Assembly (NCBI GenBank): GCA_024180945.1
Contig: JAKSGN010000037.1
Location: 873,501-937,500 of the forward strand
Direction: 5' to 3'
From: Macrophomina tecta
Lineage: Eukaryota > Ascomycota > Dothideomycetes > Botryosphaeriales > Botryosphaeriaceae
Length of the DNA stretch: 64,000 nucleotides
A model generated the notes under the pieces. It made no database searches, was not told the DNA's origin, and saw only the letters and a program-made list of their open reading frames with translations. Shown here in pieces: positions 33,467-45,200 of this stretch (position 1 is the first letter of the stretch; each line of letters begins with the position of its first letter). A program made the translations under genes and the position numbers.

Positions 33467-33730
33467 GGTTGTAGTTGTAGTTGTAGTTGTTGGTTGATGG
33501 AGTTGGCTTTCGTTGAGCTTCAGTCGGGAGGAGTGGTGTGCGGCATCGCTCCTGGGGGACGGAGGGATTTTTGGTGAGGGTGAGATGGCATGGGGTTGTA
33601 GTAGAAGGTTGTTGTTTGGTGGGTCAGGGTCGCAATGTGCGGGGTGCATTGATCGGCAAGGTTGAAGCATGTGCCGGCGGAGATTGGTGGTTCCCGCGAG
33701 TAGGTATTCGCCGTCAACCATTCTTTTCAC

Positions 33731-34681
33731 ATGGAATCTCAGAGGTGATCATGCTGAGGCCTAGTACTACCTACCTGAGCTATAGGGGAACTCGAAATAG
33801 TTCCTCTGACAAGGTGTCAGCCTGCCCCGCTCGACTGTCCCTCGTTTTCTTTTTCTGCCCGCCAGCTGTCGCAGCATGACGATTAAGAAGAAGACCGATA
33901 TTATGCAACCGCTAGGGCTGACAGTAGAGAATCAGAGCAACGATTCGCTTTGAGAAATATTCACCGTGAGTTTAAATCACACGACATATAGCCTACAAAG
34001 ACTGACCGGGTCGAGACGGTCACAGCCGAGGCAAATAAGATGCTCTTCACCGACGTGTACTAGGAGAATATGCCAATTCGCTGGAAGAGGGCTTAGACCT
34101 ACATAAATTTAAAAGTTTCCAGACAGTCTATTTGAATCTATGATGAAGAAGCTGGAGTATGAGGAGGAGTCGGACGGCAGACCTCCGAAAATCACGCGAG
34201 CTGCCTTCGAGTGGAAAATGAAACATCCGCCTATCAGGTAAAGACAGTTACGCTCCGGCTTTCGAATCGGTACTCGTACATATTGAATAAAGATATATCT
34301 GTCCCAGCGCCGACCTACAGCATCAAGTAGCTCCTGCGTACCCGGATACTACAATCCAGTCGTGAATGCTGCTCAACCGGAGGCTGGTCATCAGATGCTA
34401 CCACTGCTTCTTGCAAAGGCACATCACAAAATGCTTACCTCAAGTCAGCACAGTCAGCATCTCTAGTGGAGATAAAGAAGCGATTCCAATTATCGTCGCC
34501 TATTTGTGCTGTTATCTGGCGCAGGCAGCTCCAGCCGCTGCTTTCCTTCTACTTTCTCTTTACTTATACAGACCCACGCCTACCTTCCGAATCAAAGAAT
34601 CTATGGAGTATCTTCTCACCATGCAAACCTTTTCCTGGTGTAATGATCTTCTTCCTCAATTCCAAAACGCCTCCCATATCC

Positions 34682-34713
<32 letters not shown>

Positions 34714-34728
34714 GATCGCATGACGTCA
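33731..34728. other. Intergenic region with long poly-A tract
   Basis: 1 kb between the PhyH promoter side and the AOS1 stop. It includes a run of about 25 A at 34682-34706. The stretch 33960-34340 is A+T-rich and holds no recognisable gene. Confidence 0.45.
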
Positions 34729-36173
34729 TCACGTGGTGAAAATAGGATGCATCGCATAGACCGGCGCCTTCGACTCGTCACCGTCGAAGAGCATCAGATT
34801 TTGGATAGGCTGCTCTCGGCGGCCGATGACATTGATGACGTCCTGCGCCAATTGGCCACCAAGGAACGCCGTGACTGGAGCCAGCTCGCTGCCAAGATTC
34901 TGCAGAAACTTACGCAGGAACTCGCTTGTCAGCGTCTCAATTGGCAGCTGGAGTTCCTTATGCTTATCTGTAGCCAGGGTGGTGAAGAGTTGCAAGTCGG
35001 CCGGGGTATGAGAAGGATTCCGGCCATTGGCCTTCTGGAACTCCCACAAAGCGCGCATGCACGTGAGCAGCGGCGTCACCTGGCGAAGCTTGCGACGGTT
35101 GCCCTGGTACTCCGGAGGCAGAGGGGACGTGTTGGCGAGAAGGAGTGGAGAATAAATCTCGCGTTTGGTGACCAACTCCATGCGCTTGCCATTCTCGATG
35201 CCCTTGTCAGAGAAGGCAATAATGGAGCGCGTGGCAGACTCCTGCTTCAGCGTAGTGGGGATATTGGACTTCTCGCGCTCAATGACGTAGTCGTGCTGGA
35301 TCAGGTCAGCAAAGATGTAGCCGTACATGCCATGGGCGCCGGCGGCGTAGAAGGGCTTCTGCGACAGGCGGGTGGAAGCGTCGACAGTCGACAGGGTGCT
35401 GAAGTCCAGATCGGTAGCAATGACCATGTCGAACGGCTGGTAGAAGTCGGGAACCTTGGAGTTAATGTCTGAGGTGTCGATCATGATGGCAACACGGGGG
35501 TTAAGCTTCTGGATGTTTGGGGCGGCAGCTTTGGCGCGCTGTAAGGTGTCAGATGGCAAGATGCATCGGCGATCGGGCAACTCACGTTTTTCCCCACATC
35601 TTGCTCTGAGATGAAGAACTGGGAGCCGAGATCATCCTCGGTAACAACCTCGTGGTCAACGAGCGTCAGCGACTTGACGCCAGCGAGGACGAGGTTCTTG
35701 GCAACTTCGTTTGCCAGGGCCTTGATGGAGATGAGGAGGACGTTTGCAGAGCGGAGCCTGAGCGAGTCAGCGGCACCGTGTGCTCTGGGCGCGGCGGACA
35801 AACTCACCTCTCCTGGGCCTGGACACCCCAAAGGCGGATCTGCCTGTCGTAGAGGGCGATTTCATCTGGACACGCAGTCAGCGAACGGACCGGGCATTTG
35901 ATATTGCGGCAAAGCCGCGTGCGGACAGTAGGCGAGACATGGAGGCAGATCCAGCCAAAACACACGTGGCGGGCATCAACTGGCGGAAGCAGAAGGATGA
36001 AAGACGGGGAGGTCGAGACAATGGCGGCAAAGAACGTGAGCGAGCGCACCTGCACTGATGGTTTGGGATTGGGCGATGGAGGCCACCACTTCGCCGGCGG
36101 CGTCTTGGGCCGGCAGCGCGCCGTTGCCAATCGGCAGGGTGACGGGCATGCCGGTGGCGACGGGGTCGGTCAT
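34729..36173 (-). CDS. AOS1: SUMO-activating enzyme E1 subunit Aos1
   Basis: With Uba2 it adenylates SUMO and passes it to Ubc9; nuclear. 387 residues; exons 36050-36173, 35808-35865, 35586-35757, 34729-35538; introns 184, 50 and 47 nt, phases consistent. The ThiF/MoeB fold begins DEIALYDRQIRLWGVQAQERLRSANV, split by the second intron. It continues through NEVAKNLVLAGV, the LVDHEVVTEDDLGSQFF region that helps bind nucleotide, and NPRVAI. As expected for the Aos1 half there is no catalytic Cys domain. The C-terminus has LGGQLAQDVINVIGRREQPIQN and LMLFDGDES. The first intron is long for this genome. It is divergent from the gene at 36540 (366 nt between starts). Confidence 0.93.
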
Positions 36174-36539
36174 GATTTTGCGTGGCCCGGTGAAAGGTTG
36201 GGAGGGCTGCTGGGCCGGCGGGCTGGCGGGACTTTATAGAAGGTGGATGGATGGATGTGCCTGAGGGCGTGCTGCAGGCCGGGCGGGCGCTACGCCAGCT
36301 GAGGCTGCCCTGCTGCTGATCCATCGCGTCTCAGCGCGGGGCCCAAGCTGCACGCCCGGTGCCGGCGCCAGATGCGCCGACCGACGACGTATCGCAGCTC
36401 TCACCTCTCCCCTCCCCCAGCTTCTCCACACCCGCCCTGTCCGTCGACCATTCCCCTTTCCGTGCGTGCGCGAATCCCGCCAGAGCCTGCGCCTTGACTC
36501 GCCCATCCGTGACCGTGCCCGGCCTCACAGGGCTGTGAC
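36174..36539. promoter_or_regulatory. Divergent promoter between AOS1 and the next gene
   Basis: 366 nt separate opposite starts. Pyrimidine-rich stretches (CCTCTCCCCTCCCCC near 36404) are typical of fungal housekeeping promoters. No specific factor site assigned. Confidence 0.4.
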
Positions 36540-38426
36540 ATGACGCGCCGCCCCGTCCCGCGTCCTTTGTCCGCCGCAATCATGTCCGCTCCCCAGCACA
36601 ACTTCGACTTCCCCCCTGCCTCCCAGCAGTCGTCCAACGAGCAGGACTCCGCCAACCTGCCCGCCCGCCTCCAGCACATCCGCCAGGCTCTCCAGCGCGA
36701 GCGCGAACAACAGCGCGCCGAGAACGAGGTCGCCGCTTCCGAGCGCCGCAGCCGCCTGTCCGACCCCAACGCCGCTCCCATGCCTCGCCGGAGCCGTCGT
36801 GGTCCCCGCGCCCTGAGCAGAGCCCACGGCCTCCTGGACGATCAGCCTCGCCGCCACCGCTCTCCTCCCCGCCTGCCCCAGCCCGATCCCCCGACGTCGG
36901 CAATCCGCAACAGACCGCATGCCGAGCCCAGCCAGCGCTTCAGTGCCCTGCGCCGTGCACGCCAGCAACGCGAACAGCGCGAACAGAGCACAAATCCCTT
37001 GTCCGAGCTCGGCGAGCTGGAGCGGGCCGGCGAGCGCCTGGCTGAGATAAGCCAGAGCATCTCCCAGCTGATCGGCCCCAATAATCTCTCCAATTCGGAG
37101 CTGCTGCGTCTAGAGTTTGGCGGCATCAGAGACGAGCCCCCCGAGCGCAGGATCTTCAAGCGGAGGAAGCTGGACCGCGATGATGCATCCACAATCCTCA
37201 GCACGAGATATGGCCATTTTGGTGAAGTCGTGCCCGGTCGCCTGAGAATGGAGATTGTCAGCTGTGACGGTGGCGAGTACAGCGACAACTCGGGCGACCT
37301 GCACCGAGTCGAGAATGCCCTCAAGAATGATGCCAGCGTCTACTGCACCAAGAGGTCTCACTGCAACCTGATCCTAAGACATCAGGGCGAGACCGCCTTC
37401 TGCTTGGATAAGATCGTAATCAAGGCGCCCGAACGGGGCTTCACTGCTCCGTATGTTGACTCCGACGAAGAAACTCTGTTGGAGCCTGCTGACAAGACTG
37501 CTGTGAACAGCGTGCAAGAAGGGATGATTTTCTTGGCCATGGACTCTGAATCTCTCGTCACCGGAACAGCTCCCTACCAGATTGACTACGGCGCCACCTC
37601 CTCAACTTCGTCCCGTGCATCGAGCACCTCTTCGTCCTCGTCCCGCCGCCCAGAGCGTATTTCGCTCCTCGAGAGTCTCCATGATCCCGATGTCGTCGCT
37701 GGTATGGCCCGCCGCAGCGATATGCGCGACGGTTTGGATCAACAAGCAAGAGAGGATCGCGAAGCCAGATTTGCGCGTTTGCTGCGGATGAGGCGGCGCC
37801 TGGAGTCGAGACAACACAGGGATAACAACGGAGAAAACTGCGATTATTTGGAGTCTAATGCAAGGCCCTCTGTCATTTCGCCCTCCGCTCCTTCGCCACC
37901 GCCCCCTCTTCAAGGTCTCCACGTCACTCAGGAGGAAGATGATCAGTCGAGCGAGTCCGAGCCCGATCAGCCAAGTGCGTCGATAATGGCCGACCGACTC
38001 CGCAGGGACAGCCGCTGGCGCGCCGAGTCAGACGAGGAGGACTATGATGACGAGATGCGCAATGTGAATCATCTCTTTTGGGCTCGTCGGGCTGATGCGG
38101 GAATCATCCGATCGGCTCGTAGGAGTACTCCCAGTAAGATCGAGCCCGAAGAATCTGCGGTAGCAGATGGCGAGGTTTTAGCTCCACATGCGAGATTCTT
38201 CATGCAGAAGAACAAGAGCAAGATTACCATTCGATTCGATCCGCCGGTGTAAGTCTTTGTTATGCACTCAGGCACTGGAATCGCCGCTAAACGTCCTCAC
38301 AGGTCTGGCAAATTCGTTCTATTGAAGCTTTGGAGCCCTTCCAAACACGGCAACATCGACATACAGAATATTGCTGTTCATGGCTTCTCTGGACCACGTT
38401 CTTTCCCAGCAATTGAATTACGATAG
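36540..38426 (+). CDS. Unrecognised 611-residue protein with a split beta-sandwich-like domain
   Basis: Exons 36540-38248 and 38303-38426 (54-nt intron). A second ATG at 36582 is an equally good start. The N-terminal third is disordered, Arg/Gln/Pro-rich, with a short coiled-coil-like stretch (RLQHIRQALQREREQQR). The ordered part begins near GHFGEVVPGRLRMEIVSCDGG and continues YCTKRSHCNLILRHQGETAFCLDKIVIKAPERGFTAP and QEGMIFLAMD. It is then interrupted by about 200 acidic/Ser-rich residues and appears to close at the very C-terminus with KFVLLKLWSPSKHGNIDIQNIAVHGFSGPR. The last piece resembles the closing strands of galactose-binding-type sandwiches seen in Doc1-like domains. That similarity is an impression; I assign no function. 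Confidence 0.82.
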
Positions 38427-39046
38427 ACTACTCACTTGTTCACGGCCTGTAGGGATGCATGGAGAAGGCGTTGGCGTTGTTAATTCTCAGGGTGGGTAGA
38501 AAGTCGGGGCACTCAGCTTGATACCCGCTGGGTGTCATGGGTACAGTACAATGGTGTACATGGATCATGGTACGCAAAGAGTCATTGGTTTTATTCTTTG
38601 GGACTGATGAAAGAAGGTGGTTGCCATGCGCGTCTCCCATCTCCTTTCCAGCGGAACTTCATGTGTTAATATCCACTCCTGTGGCGTCTGGAGATAGCTT
38701 TTTAACTTCAACATGTGGAGGTCTATACGCATGAAGATCTGAGGAACTAGGAACTGAAGCGGTCATTCAGGCGACACTATTGTAGGCCATGTTGAGCGCT
38801 CACATCCAGAAGACCGCTCCGAGTTCTCCTGCATGGAAATAGGAGTTTACGCGAAGCGCATATGTTAGCAGAATGACGTCTTGTGGAATCCTTAGAGGGA
38901 ACGACCGAGTATTCCGAAACCGTGGTAGGCAACAAGATTGACACGCACGGCAGGCGAGTTCCACCGTGCAAAACTGTGTCTAGGGAGCACATCGATTCTA
39001 TCAAGATCTCGAAGAATTATTTTTTATCCCTCCCCTTTCAAGCATA
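38427..39046. other. Intergenic, tail-to-tail region
   Basis: 620 nt between two converging genes. No coding or RNA signal recognised. Confidence 0.4.
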
Positions 39047-40303
39047 TTACCCTTTCTCCTTCTTCGCCGCCGCCGCTGACAAGACCCCATGCCCTTTCTC
39101 GAGCAAATCCACCGACTGATTCTTCAACCTGACCCTCTCCCTCCTGTCCCTCGTGCCGCCGCCGCCGCCACCACTACCACCACCACCACCACAACGCCCC
39201 CACAGCTCCCCTACCCTCGCCACATCCCTCAGCAACCCCTCCCTAAACACGCCCCATGCCGGCCGCCCCTCCAACAACCACGTCACGGCCCCCAGTCCGG
39301 CCAGTCCCACGGCCGCCCTCACCGCCACCGCGCCCGCGACCCTGAGCCCGCTCCCGCCGTCCGCCAGCACGCGCGCCGCCGCCCACCAGACGGGGGCAAC
39401 CCACGCGAACACGCGCGCGCGGACGGCGTACGTGCGCGACGGCGACACGCTCAGCAGCGGCGCGCTGACAATGATATCCCGGTTCGGGACCTCGCTTTTC
39501 ACGACGCTCACCGTCAGCAGCGGGCGCACGCCGCGCGGGGGCAGCCAGCGGCGGTCCCAGCTGTCGCCGTCGGGCCAGATCTCCATGGGCCCGCCGCCGT
39601 CGGCGGCAGACCAGCTGGCTCGCAGAGTCAGGATGGTGGTTTCGGGGGCGATTGTCCAGGCGAGGAGGGTGCGATCGGCGGGGGCGAACCAGGGGGGAAG
39701 GAAGAGGGAGAGGGAGGAGGGCGCGTCGCCGACGGGCGCGATGATGGGGATGGGCGCGGAGAAGCGCTCAAGGGCGTTGGCGTTCTGGAGGGCGATGCGC
39801 TGCTGGGCGTTGATGATGAGGTATTGACGCGCGGGGTCGATAGTGAAGGAGAGGGCGAAATGGCTGGGTGGGGGTGCGTCGGTTAGCTTTTGGTGGTTTT
39901 GCTTGGGAGGGGTTTCCGCCTGCTTTCTTACCTGCGGTTGAGGGCGTGGGCGAGGGCGATGGAGGGGTGTTGCGAGCCTGCGGCGGAGGGCAAGGGCGGA
40001 AAGAAGCGTGCGGTTCTGGACGGTGGTTAGAGCTGGTTCCGTAGCGGCAAGGGTGCAGGCATGCGGAGAGGATGCGCGTACTCATAGATGCGGGTGAATT
40101 CCTTGTGCTCGTTGATCAGGTTTGAGGGCAAAGTGATACAGTCGTCATCGTGGCCGGGGGAAGGTAGGAACAGCCATATTAACGCAAGCCCTACAACCGT
40201 AAGCATGAAAGGCAGATGGCAAACTTGGCGCACGCAAGAAGATACCTGACCAGAGAGCGAAGAGGAAGGAAAGCAGGCGTATCAACCACGTTCGCTTCGA
40301 CAT
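39047..40303 (-). CDS. Unrecognised membrane protein, 355 residues, Gly-rich tail
   Basis: Exons 40246-40303, 40082-40190, 39932-40015, 39047-39863; introns 55, 66 and 68 nt; start MSKRTWLIRLL. The first helix spans the first intron (LLSFLFALWSGLALIWLFL). A soluble region follows with SIALAHALNRSHFALSFTID, ARQYLIINAQQRIALQNANALERF, DRTLLAWTIAPETTI and VVKSEVPNRDIIVSAPLL. A second hydrophobic part (FAWVAPVWWAAARVL, GLAGLGAVTWLL) precedes a Gly/Ser run and a Lys-rich end. The topology suggests an endomembrane protein with a luminal domain between two membrane segments. Family not recognised. Sequence is very GC-rich at third positions. Confidence 0.75.
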
Positions 40304-42202
40304 CGTCTTACTATGTGCAGAAGAAAGAGGAGGTGAAGGAGAGGACAGGAGCCGCATGACGGGCTCCAGTGGAGAAAGAAGGGTGGCGGAAAGGAGAGAC
40401 TGAAGAAAAGGCGGCGAAGCTATCGGCAAACGCCATGATCTAGGAGGAGAAGAGGGACAAAAGCTTGAACTGACTGGCGGTCATATAGCCCACCATGCAT
40501 ACGAGTCTCCCTCTCTCTCGCTCTCGGCATTGGCGTCGGTGCGGAAGCGGGACACGCGGACGATCATTGAGTCCTCTTCCGCCTCCGAGACAAACTGGCC
40601 ATAGTTAGACCTCGATTCAACCCAGCGCAGTGAGCAAGAAGGGCACCCGGCGCTCGTCGTCGTCGCTGTCCCGCACGTGCCGGGATGCTATATATGGAGA
40701 TGCCCAATTACCGGATGCGAGTCCGTCGCGCCGCGCTCAGATCTGCACCTTTAAAGGCATATCATCTCGCCTCGCAACCAGTGCTGGAAGGGTGCGCGCC
40801 TCCTATTATTTTTCCATCCGTCACTGTCACATCCTCTCTCTCTTTTTTTTTTTTTTTTTTTTTTTGGTTGTCAATACCGCGTGGGGCTATGCTGGTGCGA
40901 CACACGTCCACGGCATTTTACTCCCTCCCTCAAGAAATTGCAGGCGCCCAGGCCGGGGTGGGAATTTTAGCTCCTCCCAGCAGCCAGCGATACCCATCCC
41001 CCGGCTCCGGACGGCATGTTACTAAAACTGATAATTACAGCGGCCAACCATGTCTCGACGGCCCGTCAATCGGTGGAGCCCATGACGAGCAGACAAAACA
41101 TAGAGCCGGGCAACCCATCAACCCTTTTTTCTTGCCCAATCAATGAACTTTGGTCTGCCAAATAGTTCTAGCTATCTTCCTGTGGGGCTCACTCTATCTG
41201 CCGTCCACCCGGAGTAGTTGCCCCGTTGCACGACGAAACGTCACAGAGAGAATGGGAAATACCCAGTTAACCACCGGTCCTTGCCAGCCTTGCGACCGGC
41301 TATCAAGGTCTTCCTTTGATTGCCAGCTTCGATGCTTCGTCGGGGCTATTCCTTCTCGTCAAAAACTTTGTTTCCAGTGAAGCAAGGAGCCTGAAACAAG
41401 CTGCCATTTGACAACCTTTCTCAACGATCCACCACTAACCTTTCTCCCTTCGTTAAACTTTTGTCGAAGCTTGAAGGGTGAGAGGAAAAAAGCGCCCCGC
41501 CGATGCCATTCTTCCCCCTGTCATCTGGTTAGAAGGGGCGAGCGTAAACGGCAAGCTCCTTACAATTTTCAAGACTGCAAAAAGAAACCGAAGTTAATAT
41601 TAACCCATTTCAATTTCATTTGAGACTCCCCGGGCCACATTTGCATATATCTTCTGTAGGGCTGAGCGCATAGAAAGCTCTCGCTTACATCGCAGGTTTG
41701 GCAGGCAGGCAATTGTTCTTCAATTCTTCCACTTCTCCATCTGATTTCAATAGCAAAAGGGCCTATCCGTCTTTGTTGCAAACTCAGCAACTCCTGGTTT
41801 AATCCGTTGAAAGTGAAGCCTCTGAACCCAGACATATGTACCAGTCCCGCCTAACGGGAGCTCAAACGCCAATCGCTATGCATGCCGCCGTGAACAAAAC
41901 TTTATCAAGAACTCTCCACTCCAGCCACGCTTTTAAATATCTCTAAAGCAAGGAACCATTCCAGATAGGTCGAGAGGAAAAGAGAACAGTTCGAAGAATA
42001 CCTATTCTCTGGAGTGCAAAAATCTTCTGTATAACAACCTTTGAGTCTTCTCGTCGCAATAGCGTTCAATGTTCTTGCTGTAAAAACCCATGTGAAGTAG
42101 AAGCCCAGCAGAAAAGAAACGCGGTGGCGCGAGAAGCAGTGGGTGGTGCAGGTGGGCGCCGGCAGCAATTATGACGACCACGGTGTCGGCCCGTCGATCT
42201 AC
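40304..42202. other. Intergenic, 1.9 kb
   Basis: Contains a run of about 23 T at 40843-40865 and otherwise mixed sequence without a supportable gene. It holds the promoter of the membrane protein on the left and the 3' flank of SAC3 on the right. Confidence 0.4.
40843..40865 (+). repeat. Poly-T tract
   Basis: Uninterrupted run of about 23 T preceded by a CT repeat. Low-complexity sequence; no gene attached. Confidence 0.7.
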
Positions 42203-45200
42203 TCAGAGCTCGATGGCGTCCTCAGCGCTGTTGCCCTTATCCTTGTATCTGCGGTTCGGAGTGACGCCGCGGTCATCGCTGTCGTCTTCCTCCTCATCTT
42301 CATCCAGCGAGCTCTCCACTGCTTCTTCTTCTTCTTCTTCTTCTTCTTCCTCCTCCTCCTCCTCCTCCTCCTCTTCCTCCTCGTCAAAATCCTCCTCAAA
42401 CTGTTCCTTCTCATCCTCTAAGATCTCCTCATCCTGACCCTGCTGTTCCTCGTCGCACGAGCCCTCCCCACCCTCTTCACTACCACGTCCTTCCTTGAAG
42501 CCTTCATCATCCTCGTCGACGAGATCCTCTCCCTGCCGTTCCTCTTCTTCTACGTCTTCATCCTCGTCATCATCATCACCATCCATCTCATCCAACAACG
42601 GCGAATCCACATTCTCTTCTTCCTCTTCCTCGTCATCATCATTATTGTCGATCATGTCCGTGGTCTCAAAGTCCGCCTGAGCATACTGATACTGTTCCTC
42701 AAATTGGCTGCCGGACTCATCTTCGTGCTGAGCATATCGAGACTCGAACTGCCCCTCAACAGACTGAGATCGCTCGATATGAGTCACCTCCATGATTTCA
42801 TCATCATCTGCGTTAACCTGAGCAGACAAGTCTTTGTTGTTGGCCGGGCCCTCACTGTTAATCGGTTCATCAACAGCATCGTCTTCATCGTCAGAGGAAA
42901 GAACCATAATCTCATCGCCTTCCGTGCCTATGCCATTGGGCGTAGGCTGGTTAGATGGCTGCGTCGTCGCGAAAGGATTACTGTCGGGAATGACAGAGGT
43001 GGTAGATTGCGAAGGCTGCAGGGCTCCTAATTTGCTTCTACCGTCTGAATCGAAGCCCGTGAAATAATTCTGTCTATTGGTCGGCTGAGAAAAGGGGACT
43101 TGATGAACAGAGCTCGGCTTTGCAGGCTGCGCGTTAGAGCCAGAGAATCCAGCGGCCTTTTCCTTGCCTTTCTCCTTGCCCGCAAGCCAGCGAGCACCAC
43201 CATACTCCGTACGAGGCAGAAACTTGCTCTCACGGCTCCAATACTTTGGCAGGCTCGTAGATGCCACCTGCGTCTGTGGGAAGTGAGATGCACGGAATGA
43301 GTTGTATGACTGAGCAAGATGATCAACAGGCGTTTTTCTGAGTGACTCGGAAGCATTCTTCTCGTATTCCTCGCGTTCGCTGCGCATGAACTCTTCACCC
43401 TCCTTCAAAGCTTTGCGAATGTTGCGGAATTTCTCAAGTAGAGGGTCGACGGTGCCCTTGTCTTGGCCTTCCTTGTTGATGGCACTCGGAGCACTAGTGG
43501 CAACACTGGCAAGACGTTCCTCACCAGAGGGAGTGCGGCTTTGGCTGAGGCGGTATCCATCGCGAGCACTGTAAGCGATCCTCCTCTTCCTCCCAGGAGG
43601 CGATACCGAATGATCTTCTCCGGAAGAGATGATGATAGCTTCATCATCGTCGTCGAACTCCCTATACCGCTTCCTACTTTTCTTATCGCCATGAACATCT
43701 TCGTAGTTGATGCCAAGGGCCTTAAGTCTGAAGTAGTCGGTTTGCGTGGTACTGATACGGCCAGTGTAGGTGCTCTCCTTAGGAATAAGCGGCTGGCCGG
43801 ACAGAAAGGAAGCACGGTACCGCTGAGCCTGGGGCGGCTGGATGGGCACCTTCTTCGATTTGGATACGCGGAAGTCGCTGTTGTACGGTCCAAGATTGTC
43901 CGAATTCATGCTGCTGCGCCGGCTGCCGATACTCCTCAAGGCCCCAGACATCGCATAAGACTCCTTCTGTGAACTTGTTGGTCTGCGTTTCCTATCCCTT
44001 TCGAGGATATCATGCACCCCAATGCTGGAGCTGAAAGAATCGCGGAAGTTGCCCTCGTTACGCGAGCCATTGCCTGCTGGTATCCTCCTCATGCTTGCAC
44101 CCACACTGTTGTGGAAGCCACGGACGTCAGCTTCGATAGCAGCCTCGCCTCTCCGAGAGAGACTGGCGTTAAGCCTGTCTCGACGGTTTTTTCTGCTTTT
44201 ACGTCCGCGCTCTCTGAGCCTCTCAGCCCACCAGATGCTCTTCCACCTTAGACCGTACTTGACTGCAAGATGCCTTACACGGAACTCGTCAGCCATTTTG
44301 AGATTGTTCTCATCCTCGACTTGTTGTATAGCCTCCAAAGCCACCTGCTGTGTCATATGCTCGATAAACTGGGCGAGAAGACCTATTTTAGGTTCCAACA
44401 CCAGATTTTCCGTAATTTTGTCGAGCGCTTGATTGATGAGTCTCTCCCTCCGGGCTGCTTCCCGCCGAACAGTCACAGGATCAGGTTGATGAGCTTCCTG
44501 CGGTGCCTGCGCTGTAGGCACAGCAGGCGCGAAACTGGATGCAGGAGTGAAGCTAGGCGGAACCGAAGCTACGCTTGAAACCGGCGTGAAACTCCGCTGC
44601 TGAGTAGAAGCAGAACCTGTCTTCGGCTGCGGGAGCTCCGGCAACGGGGTAGATGGATAGTTTCCAAGTGAGAAGGGAGCAGGCCCTGGCATTCGGGAGA
44701 GTGACTGGACTGTCGAGGCGGAAGTCGAGGATTTGGAAGGATTAAAGGCACCGATCGATGATTGAGGGGTCTGTTGCGGCGTTCCGAGTGGAGAAGGTGC
44801 TATAGTGGGAAAAGGTGAGATGGGCTTCGCTGCGTGCTCTGAAACCGAGGCCGTTGAGCTCTGTGCCCCAGATAGCTGCGACGGATTGAAACCAATGGCA
44901 TTCTTCTGCCCACCGTCTTGGCTCGAGGTCGAGGACGCAGCAGTGGAGCTAGGGAATGGACTACTTGCCGGTCCAGCAGTCGTCGCGTTTCCTGGAGCAG
45001 GGGCCTTCGTCTCAATAGGCGCAAAGCCGAAGACACTGCTGCTGGAGGGTGGCAGAGTCGTTGAGGCGACCTCTCTCGCAACCTCCTCAGCTGGCGTATT
45101 ATTCACTGAGGAAAAGCCGAAAATGATATTGGGTGCCGCCGATGCTGGCTGCTTCCCCTTTTCGCCTGTGGATGTGGAAGGAGCGGCAGAAGAAAAGAAT

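Noticed and set aside
32384..33577. 397-residue plus-strand ORF
   Set aside because: Antisense to the PhyH dioxygenase; His/Arg/Pro-rich composition is the mirror of GC-rich coding sequence.
33960..34340. Possible second transposon fragment
   Set aside because: A+T-rich with short charged frames, but no transposase word or terminal repeat could be pointed to.
34366..35472. 368-residue plus-strand ORF
   Set aside because: It runs antisense through AOS1 exon 4, has no family character, and begins in a poly-A tract; shadow of the real gene.
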